A DNA stretch of 64,000 nt from Bacillota bacterium (GCA_023426245.1 JAFABB010000025.1:144796-208795); one strand, 5' to 3'; numbered from the stretch's first letter, positions 27,784 through 37,485 are shown. Program-made: numbers and translations. Notes: generated from the sequence alone by a model not told the origin.

Positions 27784-29067
27784 TTACCTGGCTTTTCTTA
27801 ATTCATTGGCAGCCTCTTTTAAAGCTTGCTCTGGAGTTTGACTTTGCTCTTTGAGTGCTTTAAATACTACATTCTTCTTCAGGAGGTCTATTGCCATCGG
27901 ATATTTTTCAGTCAGAACCGTAGGTCCAATTTCATTTTTAACTTGGGTCAACATGGTAAAGATATCCTTACCGAAATAATTAGTGAACGCATTAGAAGCC
28001 TTCATTGCGGGATCAGTCCAAACATCCCACCGGAGTGGGTCAAACCCTAAAATTGTCCAGGTCTTGATCGAACCTTCTTTGGTTAATTTGCCTGCTGCCA
28101 AAAATTGAAGCGCCAATTCTTTATGTTTGGTTTGAAGCGTAATTGCCGTACCGGTACCACCCATACCTGCAGAACGTCTGCCGCCTTTTTTCCATACCGG
28201 GAGCGGGCGAATGATCATTTTGCCTTTTAAGTCAGGCATATAATTGGTAAAACGATTCATATACCACATCGGCATCCAAAGAGAGGCTGCGCCGCCCTTG
28301 TTCATAAATGCCCAGTATTCCTCGGAGTGGGTAAATCCACCGGGGCACGGAATCGCTATTTTTTCTTTATAGATCATATCTTTTAAATATTGAAGAACTT
28401 TTACGTTGGTCGGATTGTCCAAAATCACGTTGCCTTTTTTGTCAAAAATGTCGGAACCGATTTGACTAATCAACGGATAGTAGGACCAGTGTTCGGTAAC
28501 CTCGATAGTAGTCATCGGTTTACCGGTAGCTGCTACAACTTTTTTACCCGCCGCTACATAATCATCCCAAGTAACTATTTTGTCCGCATCAATTCCAGCT
28601 TTGTCTAGATATTCCTTATTATAATACATCACTTCTGCGCCGACATGATAATCAACACCATAGTATTTACCATTCTTGGCATAGTTATCGAATCTGCCCA
28701 TTATGAGAAATTTCTTTACTGGGTTCACAATGCTGTTCAACGGTAATAACTGTGGATTTTTACCCTTTAAGTAATTCGGAAATTTACTAATTTCAATATC
28801 AACCATATCCGGAGCGCCTACGCCAGATTGTAAAGCCACCAACAGTTTATTATGCATTTCATCATAGTTGTAAACATCGGTCTTTAATACGATCTGCTGG
28901 TTGGGATGGGTCTTATTCCAGGTTGCTGTGGCGTCATCCCAAAACTGTTTGTGTAACTCCTGAAAAGTCCAGAAAGTCAAAGTAGTTGGTGCTGAAGCAG
29001 CAAAAGTAGGTAGAATCAAACCCACGGATACAGCACAAAGCAAAAGCAACATGATAACCTTTTTCAT
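27784..29067 (-). CDS. ABC transporter extracellular sugar-binding protein (family 1)
   Basis: 427 aa, signal peptide MKKVIMLLLLCAVSVGLILP cut near TFAAS. Family 1 features: LTFWTFQELHKQFW, DMVDIEISKFP, MYYNKEYLDKAGI and ASLWMPMWYMNRF. AAGGAGG precedes the ATG. First gene of the arabinanase-linked operon, so arabinose oligosaccharides are the likely ligand (inference). A TATAAT on the minus strand at 29099-29104 lies close to the start with only a weak -35. Confidence 0.94.
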   Translation of the reverse strand: MKKVIMLLLLCAVSVGLILPTFAASAPTTLTFWTFQELHKQFWDDATATWNKTHPNQQIVLKTDVYNYDEMHNKLLVALQSGVGAPDMVDIEISKFPNYLKGKNPQLLPLNSIVNPVKKFLIMGRFDNYAKNGKYYGVDYHVGAEVMYYNKEYLDKAGIDADKIVTWDDYVAAGKKVVAATGKPMTTIEVTEHWSYYPLISQIGSDIFDKKGNVILDNPTNVKVLQYLKDMIYKEKIAIPCPGGFTHSEEYWAFMNKGGAASLWMPMWYMNRFTNYMPDLKGKMIIRPLPVWKKGGRRSAGMGGTGTAITLQTKHKELALQFLAAGKLTKEGSIKTWTILGFDPLRWDVWTDPAMKASNAFTNYFGKDIFTMLTQVKNEIGPTVLTEKYPMAIDLLKKNVVFKALKEQSQTPEQALKEAANELRKAR

Positions 29068-29238
29068 ACTAGCTCCTCCTTTTTATATTTATATTTTCAT
29101 TATAAATAGATTTCATCATTTTACACTCCATTATTTTTACCTAACACTATAAAATTGTAACGAAATTTTTACATATCGATTAAAAATTTTTTGACCCTAT
29201 TAAATTCTTATAGTAAATTTATGTCCAAAACGAAAAAT

Positions 29239-29278
29239 AAAAAGGGGCTGCCTTATATTTTCTTCCTGGCAGCCCCAC
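29239..29278 (-). terminator. Intrinsic terminator of the Prc protease gene
   Basis: ggggctgcc and ggcagcccc form a 9-bp GC-rich stem followed on the minus strand by a T run, about 25 bases after the protease stop codon. Confidence 0.85.
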
Positions 29279-29299
29279 ATTTTAATGGAATGATCAATT

Positions 29300-31384
29300 T
29301 TATAAATTCATATCGTTTAAGATATGCCATGCTTCGTTAATATAAACATCCTTGCCAATTTGTTTCAGCCAGTCTTTGGTCTTTTGATAATTAGGATTTG
29401 ATGGAGTTTCGTCATCTGCCTTGGGTTTAGTGATTTCAATTTCAGTGCCTTGCGCGACAGGCAAATTTTGAAGCTGGTCCGCCTCTTCTTTAAGAAGTTT
29501 CTGATTGGCCATAAAATCACTAAATCTTAACGACTCCTTTGAAAACTCTTTCTGCTTTTTTAAACGGGCAACATCTTGAATAATCAGTTGAAAAGCTTTG
29601 CTCTTATTTACCCGCTGGGCACTTGCCGATTTCAGTGCCGTTATATTGGATGACCGGCCATTCCACTTTTGGTATGAAACAGCCCGTGTCGTGTCCCAAG
29701 GGAGAGAATAATCCATCGCTTTTTCCTGAATACCCAAGTAACTATAAAGGTCGGGCAATGAAATATCCGAAGCGACCCCTTTCCATTGAGTGGAACCTCC
29801 ACTAACCCGGTAAAACTTTTTAATCGTTAAACGCAATGAACCCGCGGGTTTAATTGAATTTAAGTTAAGCGGTAAGTATTGATCAAGATCCGCTACAATC
29901 TGGACGGTACCCTTCCCGAAAGTACTTACCCCGCCTACGATAACGGCTCTCCCATAGTCCTGAAGCGCAGCAGCGAGGATTTCCGAAGCGGATGCACTCA
30001 AAGAATTCACCAAAACAACCAATGGTCCACTATATACAACACTGGAATCCGTATCCGATAAAACTTCCTTTTTTCCGGATCCGTCCTTGATTTGGACAAT
30101 AGGGCCTTCTTTAATAAAAAGTCCGGACATTCTGACGGCATCATCCAAAATTCCACCACCGTTGTTCCGTAAATCCAAAATAATACCATTAACTTTCTCA
30201 GCATTAAGTTTCTGCAGTTCGGCCCGAACATCATCGGCTGAGTTGCGTGAATTGGTTTGATAATCCCGATAAAATGATGGTAAATCAATATATCCGTATT
30301 TCTTCAGCGTCTTCTTATTCCAAATCACAGCAGACTTTGCATAGGCTTCTTCAAGCACAACAACATCCCGGACAATTGGAATTACCGTTATCCGGCCGCT
30401 GGGCTTCCGGACCGTCAATTTTACAAGCGTCCCTTTTTTACCGCGTATCAGTTTTACAGCATCTGTTACAGGCATACCTACTACATCAACTGGTTCTCGA
30501 TTGCCTTGAGCGACCTTCAAAACCGTATCATCAGCCTGCAATACTTTTTGCCGCCAAGCCGGACTCCCAGGTATAATTTCAACAACCTTGATATATTCGC
30601 CGTCTTCCTTCAGCGAAGCGCCAATTCCCTCCAACCTTCCCGTCAAATTCATATCAAAATCATCTTTGAGCTGGGGAGCCATATATTCGGTATGGGGATC
30701 AAAACTATTCGCTATAGCGTTTAAATAATAGTCAACCCGTTCTTCGTTCTTCTTTCTTAATATTCGTTCCAAGCTTAATTTCAGACTTTTGGCAACTTTC
30801 ACTCGAGCCTGGGCCTCTAATTCCGGGTCTACCGACTGCGTCTTGGAGAATTTATCCTTATCCTTTGTGTTGCTTAGATCAAAATAGGCCAATAATGTTT
30901 GATATTTAAGATATAACCGCCATTGTTCTTTCAAGGCCTGGCTGTTTTGGGGATAATCGATTTTCGTAGCATCCGTTTCAAAATTTTCCATGGTCGAAAA
31001 TTTAAAAGGCTTTTGTAGAATATTTTGTGTTAATGCATCGACTTCCCGAACCCGCTGCTCAAAGATCTTCCCTGTCAGTTCATAGAATTGGGAAGTTCCC
31101 CGTTTCAATTCGTCGTCGATTTTCTTTTGGTAAACGCTGATTCTTACGATATCGGATTTCAAAAAAAACCGTTTGTTGGGATCAAGACTTTTAAGATATA
31201 AAGAATAAATCCGTTTACTAAGTTGGTCATTAACGAGAGCAGGATTATAATGCTCCGCTTCTAAACTTTGATATAAAAAATGAGCCAAGGCATTCTCCTT
31301 GGTAGGACTTTTTCCAACGAGTACCGAAGTACATAGAACTATAACTACAACGACTATTGCTACTTTAAGCCATAAACGTTTCAT
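29300..31384 (-). CDS. prc: Tail-specific (C-terminal processing) protease, Prc/Tsp type, S41
   Basis: 694 aa, close to the 682 of E. coli Prc and much longer than the usual Bacillota CtpA (about 450-480). One N-terminal membrane anchor or signal (6-24), an N-terminal Tsp domain (to about 230), a PDZ domain (about 240-325) and an S41 peptidase core follow. The serine lies in the SLSASASEIL stretch at 461-470 and the general-base lysine is K491 in FGKGTVQ. A C-terminal Lys/Glu-rich extension resembles the Prc tail domain. It degrades exported proteins by their C termini, outside the inner membrane. AGGGGA precedes the ATG. It appears to be a single-gene unit with its own terminator. Confidence 0.9.
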   Translation of the reverse strand: MKRLWLKVAIVVVVIVLCTSVLVGKSPTKENALAHFLYQSLEAEHYNPALVNDQLSKRIYSLYLKSLDPNKRFFLKSDIVRISVYQKKIDDELKRGTSQFYELTGKIFEQRVREVDALTQNILQKPFKFSTMENFETDATKIDYPQNSQALKEQWRLYLKYQTLLAYFDLSNTKDKDKFSKTQSVDPELEAQARVKVAKSLKLSLERILRKKNEERVDYYLNAIANSFDPHTEYMAPQLKDDFDMNLTGRLEGIGASLKEDGEYIKVVEIIPGSPAWRQKVLQADDTVLKVAQGNREPVDVVGMPVTDAVKLIRGKKGTLVKLTVRKPSGRITVIPIVRDVVVLEEAYAKSAVIWNKKTLKKYGYIDLPSFYRDYQTNSRNSADDVRAELQKLNAEKVNGIILDLRNNGGGILDDAVRMSGLFIKEGPIVQIKDGSGKKEVLSDTDSSVVYSGPLVVLVNSLSASASEILAAALQDYGRAVIVGGVSTFGKGTVQIVADLDQYLPLNLNSIKPAGSLRLTIKKFYRVSGGSTQWKGVASDISLPDLYSYLGIQEKAMDYSLPWDTTRAVSYQKWNGRSSNITALKSASAQRVNKSKAFQLIIQDVARLKKQKEFSKESLRFSDFMANQKLLKEEADQLQNLPVAQGTEIEITKPKADDETPSNPNYQKTKDWLKQIGKDVYINEAWHILNDMNL

Positions 31385-31519
31385 GAATCTGTCCCCTAAT
31401 TTAATAATAATACTTTAAAAAAACCTTACATAACATATAAGTCTACATCGTATTATACACTCAGTAATTAACTTTTTCAAAACCCAACCTTAGAAAAAAA
31501 TCCTATTTTTTGTCAGCTG

Positions 31520-32566
31520 TCAGTTTAATTTTTGCATGATTTTTAAACCGGCCAGTTTATATAAATTATATACCTTTTCACAGTTTCTTTCATTTAAATC
31601 TTTTGCCACGCAATCGATACGAGTTACACTAATCACTACCACTTTGGCGTTGTTGCTAAGCAACCAAATACTCCCTTTTGGATAGGGTGTTAAAACCTTT
31701 GTTAAAGCCTCCACCACTGTGCGATGGAATTGAATACCTGCTTTATCCACAATTTCTAGATAAGCTAAATAAGTTGGCGAAGCAGGCTTGTAAATCCGTT
31801 CCGACGTCATTGCATCAAAAACATCTGCTACAGCAACAATCTGGGCATAAGGATGAATATCGGCACTAGTTAACCCTTTAGGGTAACCACTGCCGTCTTC
31901 TCTTTCGTGATGCTGCAACGCGATATGAGCGGGCAAAAAGCTTATGTGGACCGACTGCTTCAGAATATCATAACCTTCTGAAGTATGTGATTTCATCAAA
32001 TCAAATTCGCAAGGTTCCAGTCGTTCTTTCTTGTTGAGTATTATCGATGCAATTCTCACTTTTCCAATATCATGAAGCATGGCACCGATGCCCAAGATTT
32101 GAAGTTCATTTCGGTCATAACCCATTACGGAACCAATTAAAGTCGCAATGACGCAAACATTGACGGAATGGCTAAATGTATAGCTGTCATGATTACGAAT
32201 TGCAACCATATTATAAATAACCAACGGATCGGCAAGAATATATTCTATAATTTCTTGAATTACGGGGAACAAATCTTCACATTCTAGGATTCCATCTGTT
32301 TTAAGGTGCTTTATGGATTGTTTTAATAAAGCAACCGCTTTAGTGCGTGTTTCTTCCTCAATAGGCTCTATGGAAACTTCTTGTCCAAATTCATCTTCAT
32401 TATCGTAAACAACGGCATGTTCACAATTATATTCTATTAATCTTTCAATATGATATTCTTTAATCACTAAATCAGCGCGTAATAGGATTCTGCCGTCATC
32501 TTTACGATAAATCGTCTTCGCAAGCTTCATTCCTGGTTTGATCTCGGCAATGGCTATCTTTCGCAT
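31520..32566 (-). CDS. HD-GYP domain protein, probable c-di-GMP phosphodiesterase
   Basis: About 348 aa from ATG 32566; the frame reaches 32599. An N-terminal region of about 60 residues resembles the small domain often found before HD-GYP. The HD-GYP domain follows, with HD at 165-166 in MLHDIGKV, HH near 219-220 and GYP at 227-229 in DGSGYPKGL. HD-GYP enzymes hydrolyse cyclic di-GMP. No membrane segment, so cytoplasmic. Relevant because two c-di-GMP riboswitches lie within 6 kb and a GGDEF protein at 55-56.6 kb. Confidence 0.92.
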   Translation of the reverse strand: MRKIAIAEIKPGMKLAKTIYRKDDGRILLRADLVIKEYHIERLIEYNCEHAVVYDNEDEFGQEVSIEPIEEETRTKAVALLKQSIKHLKTDGILECEDLFPVIQEIIEYILADPLVIYNMVAIRNHDSYTFSHSVNVCVIATLIGSVMGYDRNELQILGIGAMLHDIGKVRIASIILNKKERLEPCEFDLMKSHTSEGYDILKQSVHISFLPAHIALQHHEREDGSGYPKGLTSADIHPYAQIVAVADVFDAMTSERIYKPASPTYLAYLEIVDKAGIQFHRTVVEALTKVLTPYPKGSIWLLSNNAKVVVISVTRIDCVAKDLNERNCEKVYNLYKLAGLKIMQKLN

Positions 32567-32915
32567 CTTGTTCATCCCATCTGGAAATATTGATACCAAC
32601 TTGACCCGAAACCTTTATTTGGGCAAATCAGCACTAAATATTGCTAGGAATTGAAATCCGCCTCCAAATTGCGGATCCCCGCCATGTCTGGTTATAATAT
32701 TAAAGCTTACAAATATTTCTTTTTATCCAACATCAACTTCATAAAGGTCAAAAAAAATAAAATACTGTCAAAATTAATTTTTCAACTGGTAATCATAAAT
32801 TTCCAGCTTTATAAGTTATCGGCACCCGCTAATTTTTTATAAAGTGTAATCTCCTTTTTTCAACATATTTTGGATAATCCCAATGGAATTTCGGAATGAA
32901 TACAAGACTAAATGC
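32567..32915. other. Non-coding gap
   Basis: About 350 AT-rich bases upstream of the HD-GYP gene and downstream of the Smr gene. A 63-codon plus-strand frame at 32651-32842 has no recognisable protein. No terminator or regulatory site could be supported. Confidence 0.4.
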
Positions 32916-33332
32916 TCACCTAAGTCGGGGACTCCTCCGGCGCACCGTTCGTAGACGTTCAGCCCGAATAGCCTTTGCATTTCTTCGTGCTTCCCGTTCC
33001 TCTTCATCGAAGGAAATAATAGACTGGTCTTCAAGAAGTTCCGGCATCCCGGGAATATTTAAAACTACAATGGTTTCTCCAGGATTAGGGGTAGTGTAAG
33101 GTGAGCCATCTTCGCCCCGATAAACCGCAGCTATTTTCTCCCGTCCAAACTCCGATTCCTGCAACCAATGCCGAACAAAGGATTTGATCACCGGGAAAAC
33201 CTCACTATGCTTGCCCTGACCGTGAACGATGCACACCACCGTTTCACGGCGCTGATAAGCTCCATTGAAAAATTGAATTATTTTCTCTTGCGCCCCCGCT
33301 AGGGTTAGGCCGTGTAAATCAAGTGTAACCAT
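32916..33332 (-). CDS. Stand-alone Smr domain protein
   Basis: 138 aa from ATG 33332, with GAGG just upstream; the frame extends to 33353. The Smr fold is marked by LDLHGLTLAGAQ at the start and IVHGQGKHS in the middle. Smr domains, as in the C-terminal part of MutS2, are nucleases or nucleic-acid binders. The C terminus is very basic (RRNAKAIRAERLRTVRRRSP), fitting nucleic-acid contact. No neighbour points to a specific role. Confidence 0.85.
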   Translation of the reverse strand: MVTLDLHGLTLAGAQEKIIQFFNGAYQRRETVVCIVHGQGKHSEVFPVIKSFVRHWLQESEFGREKIAAVYRGEDGSPYTTPNPGETIVVLNIPGMPELLEDQSIISFDEEEREARRNAKAIRAERLRTVRRRSPRLR

Positions 33333-33641
33333 AAAAAACCTCGAAATTAGCATATATTAAAATTTTCGCTGTTTTTCCAAAACTTCCTTCAAGATAATAT
33401 CATAACCTCCTTTCAAAATTCTCTGCTAAACTCTTATTAATCCTTTATAAAACTAAGAAATTATAAAAAAGTAATAAAAAATACAATATATAATGTCATC
33501 TTTTTGACAACATTATATATTGTACACTTTAGAACTTTATCCAATGAATTCAAACCAAAGCCCAATAAATACTTTAGCCAACCCACCAATTATCCGGTGC
33601 TTGTTACCATAAACCGCCAGCCCGTTTTTAAAATAATCCGT
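33333..33641. promoter_or_regulatory. Gap with an AT-rich 14-bp inverted repeat
   Basis: tacaatatataatg (33482-33495) is repeated in reverse complement as cattatatattgta (33511-33524), with a 15-base spacer. It could be a terminator of the RsfA-like gene, which ends at 33642, or an operator. There is no long T run. The rest of the gap is AT-rich and shows nothing. Confidence 0.4.
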
Positions 33642-34661
33642 CTATGAAACGATCCGTTTACTTTTTAAAACATTTCCAAATTGATCTACAGTTATCTCCA
33701 GGCGGTGCATGAAATCACCCAGTGAAGCCAATTTAGAAACACTTTCTAGTCTCATAAAGTCTCCCAACATTGTTTCAAGAATATTGTAAACTTCCGCCAA
33801 TTCCTGTTCACGCTTTTTTAAGCGCTCATGTTCTTTTTCCATCATTAAACGGGCACTGTCATTTTCTGAAATCAATCGTTGTATCTCTTCCATCAATTTG
33901 TCTTCGCGTTTCAAATCTCTTTCCACAGCAAGGAGATGTTCAATAAATCCCTTTAAATCCAACTGATGTCTTTGTTGTTCTTCAATTAAACTTAAACGTT
34001 CTCCAATACCTCGAACAGTTTCCGGTAATGAAGAAATTTGGTAAAAAAACGATTGATCTTCGCCCTTGCTCTGGAATCCGGTTGAGGTTTTGGTTTCAGG
34101 TTCTTTCATTATTTTGCCATCGTTTACATCCGGTTTATTGGTCAACGTTGAAATAGATTCGCTTTTATTCAACAACTCTCGACCCTTCTTTAGCAAATCC
34201 GCTTCGCTGTATTGCAATGTTTTTACCAACCGGTAAAATCGCAACTTCAGAGCTGCAGGGGTAAAATCAGAGCCTAACTTATTTTGCAATTCCTCACAAG
34301 CCTGAGTTCGTGAATTTCCCAAAGCTTGGTGTCGACAAAATGTTTCTAAAATTAAAAGATCAATTTCTTTTAGTTCATGACTTCTTTTTCGGGTGGAAAT
34401 ATTACCATCATGTAAATGTTTAGATTGCATGATACTATAATAATCCTGGTTGCTTAAATGTTTTTCTTTTAATATCCGGCAAAATTGACTGCGCAAAGCG
34501 TTCATTTCCCGCCCTAAACGATTTTTAAGTTCACGCCTTTTTTGAGGTTCCCACCATGATTCAAAAATTAATTTGTTTTCCGCTTCCGTATAACGAGGTT
34601 TTGATTTGTGCATCGTTTGACCTGATGGTCCTGAAACCGCCAATGCATTTTTGGTCATCAT
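33642..34661 (-). CDS. RsfA-like protein with Myb/SANT-type DNA-binding motifs and coiled coil
   Basis: About 339 aa from ATG 34661, with GGAG upstream; the frame runs to 34757 without a ribosome site. Two tryptophan/aromatic Myb-like segments are visible: RYTEAENKLIFESWW (about 22-60) and LKEIDLLILETFCRHQALG (about 95-150). A charged, Gln/Glu/Lys-rich coiled-coil region follows (about 215-300). The layout recalls Bacillus RsfA, a forespore regulator, but the similarity is judged by pattern only. It could be a sporulation or developmental regulator. Confidence 0.6.
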   Translation of the reverse strand: MMTKNALAVSGPSGQTMHKSKPRYTEAENKLIFESWWEPQKRRELKNRLGREMNALRSQFCRILKEKHLSNQDYYSIMQSKHLHDGNISTRKRSHELKEIDLLILETFCRHQALGNSRTQACEELQNKLGSDFTPAALKLRFYRLVKTLQYSEADLLKKGRELLNKSESISTLTNKPDVNDGKIMKEPETKTSTGFQSKGEDQSFFYQISSLPETVRGIGERLSLIEEQQRHQLDLKGFIEHLLAVERDLKREDKLMEEIQRLISENDSARLMMEKEHERLKKREQELAEVYNILETMLGDFMRLESVSKLASLGDFMHRLEITVDQFGNVLKSKRIVS

Positions 34662-34978
34662 TTTCACTCCTACAAAGATAGATACCTTAATATTAGGTTC
34701 TATCATATTGTGTTCCAGAGTAAAATGAATTATGCTAGGAATTGCAAAATTTTTCAATAGATATCTAAAACATATTCAATAAATTCTACTCGTCCGCTTT
34801 CGCCTAGATGAGGTAATATTTAAAAATCATGTAACGTATGGCTAAAGTATATTCGGTAGCAATAAAGGCATTTAATAAACCCGCTCACCAGAGCTAGATA
34901 CCCCTAAATAAGATTTGCAATGAACACACTCCATAAACAAGTATACGCACGTGGGTGAATTGCCTGAGCGATTGTCGC
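34662..34978. other. Non-coding gap
   Basis: About 315 bases between two minus-strand genes. I see no hairpin, promoter with good spacing or credible frame. Confidence 0.4.
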
Positions 34979-35341
34979 TTAATGAAGCGTCACATTATCA
35001 TCCTGGGAATTTTCCTTTTGATTACTACTTTCTTGGGATAATTGCCTATCGGTAGGATAATCTATTTCTCGAACGACTCGCCCTTCAGCAGTTAAAGCCC
35101 AAGCATGCTCCGGTGTATAATAAATCCTGGCATACACTCTCCTTCCGCTTGGGTCAATTGTAAGCCAATGTTCCTCCCAATGACCAACTTCTTGTGACTC
35201 TTGTTCAATTGTTCTCATGATTTCACTTATCTTTGGGTTTTCATCAAATTTACGCTGCTCTCTTTGGTTGATAATCTGAATGTCTTCTTCTTCATATCCA
35301 ACAAATTGCCGGTTTTCAATATATTTGGGTTGCTGCTCCAT
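34979..35341 (-). CDS. Small acidic protein of unknown function
   Basis: 120 aa, not recognised. GAGGGA lies 7 bases before the ATG, which supports expression. The first 45 residues are Glu/Gln-rich and probably helical. The middle (VGHWEEHWLTIDPSGRRVYA, then RIYYTPEHAWALTAEGRVV) looks like a small beta sheet with aromatic residues. The last 25 residues are polar and disordered. No membrane segment or signal. The neighbours, an RsfA-like gene and a chemoreceptor gene, do not suggest a job. Confidence 0.55.
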   Translation of the reverse strand: MEQQPKYIENRQFVGYEEEDIQIINQREQRKFDENPKISEIMRTIEQESQEVGHWEEHWLTIDPSGRRVYARIYYTPEHAWALTAEGRVVREIDYPTDRQLSQESSNQKENSQDDNVTLH

Positions 35342-35496
35342 TTCTTAATCCCTCACTTTATTTTTCTGAAGTTAGGATACCCCATTCCTCGACAATCATG
35401 AGGCTGTCTAAAAAGCATTTAAAAAAATTTCCGACTTATCATTTCCTCCTGCTTCTAACAATTTGGTCAGGTTAACGCGGCTTTTAACACGATAAA

Positions 35497-35528
35497 AAAC
35501 TCCCGGACTTTCTGCTCCGAGAGTTTCA
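35497..35528 (-). terminator. Intrinsic terminator of the chemoreceptor gene
   Basis: An imperfect stem (aaactcccgga with tccgagagttt) is followed on the minus strand by a T run, about 45 bases after the chemoreceptor stop. Confidence 0.75.
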
Positions 35529-35570
35529 ATAAAATGATTTTTTACTTTTCATCGATTTAAAATAACATCC

Positions 35571-37196
35571 TTAAAAATGCCGGGCATCATCCTCCAATGG
35601 AATTACATCCTCCGGAGAAATAACTTTCGTTTTTAAATTTGTTTTATCAGTTACCAACTTTTGAGAGTTGGAATACTCCAAATGAATCTCACTAGGATTC
35701 GTTTTGGGTCGCCCCTGAAGTTGTTCCAAATTGGGGATTCGTTGTCCTTGATATCCTATCTGGTTAATCGCAGTGACGGTTCCATACACCAACATGGAAA
35801 GCTCTTGAACAATTTGCTTCATATTCTCGGACTGTGCATTCAGTTCTTCTGCCGCTGAAGCACTTTCCTCTGCGTTGGCTGCGTTCTGTTGGGTAACAAC
35901 AGTTACTTGAGCTATCGATTTATTAACCTGCTCAATTCCCAAAGATTGTTCCTGACTGGCTGCTGCGATTTCATCCATGAGTTCATTGACTTTTTTTGAT
36001 TGAATCGTGATTTCATTTAAGGCCTCACGGACTTTCTCGGCAATCGATACACCCTTGGTGGATAGTTCTATATTGGATTCAATGATTGCAGTCGTATCCT
36101 TAGCAGCCTGTGCACTCCTACCGGCTAAATTTCTCACCTCTTCTGCCACAACCGCAAAACCCATTCCAGCTTCCCCTGCTCTTGCAGCCTCTATGGCCGC
36201 ATTAAGAGCCAATATATTGGTTTGAAACGCTATATCATCAATTACTTTAATAATTTTAGCAATTTGGTCGCTGGATTTCTTAATCTCCTGAATCGAATTC
36301 ATCATTTCTTGCATCTCATGATTGCCTTTATCTGCCGCAACTTTTGCGTGTTCCGACAATTGAGCAACTTGTTTTGTATTTGTCAAATTCTGTTCCATCA
36401 TGGAAGCAGATTCCTCGAGGGTAGAGGAAGTTTCTTCAATAGCAGCCGCTTGCTCGGTGCTGCCTTGAGAAAGCTGTCCGGCTGAGGCCGATAATTGTCC
36501 CGAGGCCGCAGCAACTTGTTGGGCTCCCACACGAATACGGGAGGTAATTGAATTCATTGACTTGGTGATACTACGGGTAATATAATAAGCCAAAAATATT
36601 CCCGATGCCATAAATATGCAAAACAAGATTATTAAAAATGTCAGGGAATTACTGTATACCTGCTGGGCAATGCTCATTTCCAGTTGAATATTACGCTCTC
36701 CCAAACCGAAAGTCTCATGGAGATATCCAATCAATTCTTTTGTGGTAGGTGTTACTTGGTTTGTAAGGAAATCCTTTACTTCCGGGTTGTCAATATTTAA
36801 ACTTAACTCAAGTGCTTGGTTCATTAAAGGCCAAACTTTTCCAGCCGACTCTTTAATTTGTTCCAACAATTTCTTCCCTTGTTCGGTTACAAATGTTTTT
36901 TCCGCTTCCTCAAAAGAACTTTGGAATTCCTGATAACCCTGAGTCATATCTTGTTTATTTTCTTCAATATCCACTCCAGCAAGAACACCCTGTAACCCTT
37001 TAGTGGCCGATATTACTGATTTTTCCATGCTGCTTAATAAATTTTGCCGGTTGTGAAAACCGCTAATTTTGAGTACTTCGGAATTAACCTTAACCATATT
37101 CATAATGGTAACCAGTGCCATGATTAACAATAAAACCATTAAACCGGCAAAACCCGAGATAATTCTGACACTTAATTTTACCGTTCGTTGCTTCAT
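35571..37196 (-). CDS. Methyl-accepting chemotaxis protein
   Basis: 541 aa. Membrane segments near 13-35 and 183-206 flank a helical extracellular domain of about 145 residues (four-helix-bundle type). Then come HAMP and a long methyl-accepting coiled coil. The CheA/CheW-binding hairpin tip is visible as FQTNILALNAAIEAARAGE and GMGFAVVAEEVRNLAGR. The receptor senses a ligand outside the cell and controls CheA. AGGAGGGG precedes the ATG. Its 5' leader holds a c-di-GMP-I riboswitch with a terminator, so expression should respond to c-di-GMP. Confidence 0.95.
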   Translation of the reverse strand: MKQRTVKLSVRIISGFAGLMVLLLIMALVTIMNMVKVNSEVLKISGFHNRQNLLSSMEKSVISATKGLQGVLAGVDIEENKQDMTQGYQEFQSSFEEAEKTFVTEQGKKLLEQIKESAGKVWPLMNQALELSLNIDNPEVKDFLTNQVTPTTKELIGYLHETFGLGERNIQLEMSIAQQVYSNSLTFLIILFCIFMASGIFLAYYITRSITKSMNSITSRIRVGAQQVAAASGQLSASAGQLSQGSTEQAAAIEETSSTLEESASMMEQNLTNTKQVAQLSEHAKVAADKGNHEMQEMMNSIQEIKKSSDQIAKIIKVIDDIAFQTNILALNAAIEAARAGEAGMGFAVVAEEVRNLAGRSAQAAKDTTAIIESNIELSTKGVSIAEKVREALNEITIQSKKVNELMDEIAAASQEQSLGIEQVNKSIAQVTVVTQQNAANAEESASAAEELNAQSENMKQIVQELSMLVYGTVTAINQIGYQGQRIPNLEQLQGRPKTNPSEIHLEYSNSQKLVTDKTNLKTKVISPEDVIPLEDDARHF

Positions 37197-37313
37197 AATG
37201 TCCCCTCCTATTAATATTCCGGTTGTTTATCATCTTCTCCATGTCGATAATCAAAAGAAGCTTTATATTTAAAGTACTTTCTAGAACACCCTGAATGGAA
37301 TCATACCCTAAAA

Positions 37314-37356
37314 AAACGCAAAAAACCTGCTATAAGTATATTCATACAGCAGGCAT
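37314..37356 (-). terminator. Riboswitch expression-platform terminator upstream of the chemoreceptor gene
   Basis: On the minus strand cctgctgtatga pairs with the ttatagcagg side in a strong stem (37326-37353) followed by a T6 run and a second T run. It lies between the GEMM aptamer and the chemoreceptor start, where a transcription-control hairpin is expected. Confidence 0.85.
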
Positions 37357-37364
37357 AAAAAAGA

Positions 37365-37452
37365 TCCCATCGGCAACCCGGCTGTCATAACCCCTAGAGA
37401 TTTTAGACCCGTGGCTTTGCGTCCGCAGCTTTTGCATGCGTTTGCTGTTATC
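37365..37452 (-). ncRNA. Cyclic di-GMP-I (GEMM-I) riboswitch upstream of the chemoreceptor gene
   Basis: Read on the minus strand the region contains the GEMM-I core in order: gataacagcaaacgc, then ggacgcaaagccacgggtct followed by aaa, then agccgggttgccgatgg. These are the conserved aptamer elements of Rfam GEMM. A terminator follows and then the chemoreceptor gene 118 bases later. The upstream promoter is visible: TATAAT at 37501-37506 and TTGTGT at 37524-37529 with a 17-base spacer. Confidence 0.93.
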
Positions 37453-37471
37453 GGTGAAACTATAAGTTTTT

Positions 37472-37485
37472 TGTTAACGTTTCCA
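37472..37485. promoter_or_regulatory. Candidate CcpA cre site at the chemoreceptor promoter
   Basis: tgttaacgtttcca matches the cre consensus TGWNANCGNTNWCA with one difference. It lies just downstream of the -10 of the riboswitch promoter, where CcpA binding would block transcription and give catabolite repression of chemotaxis. Confidence 0.5.
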
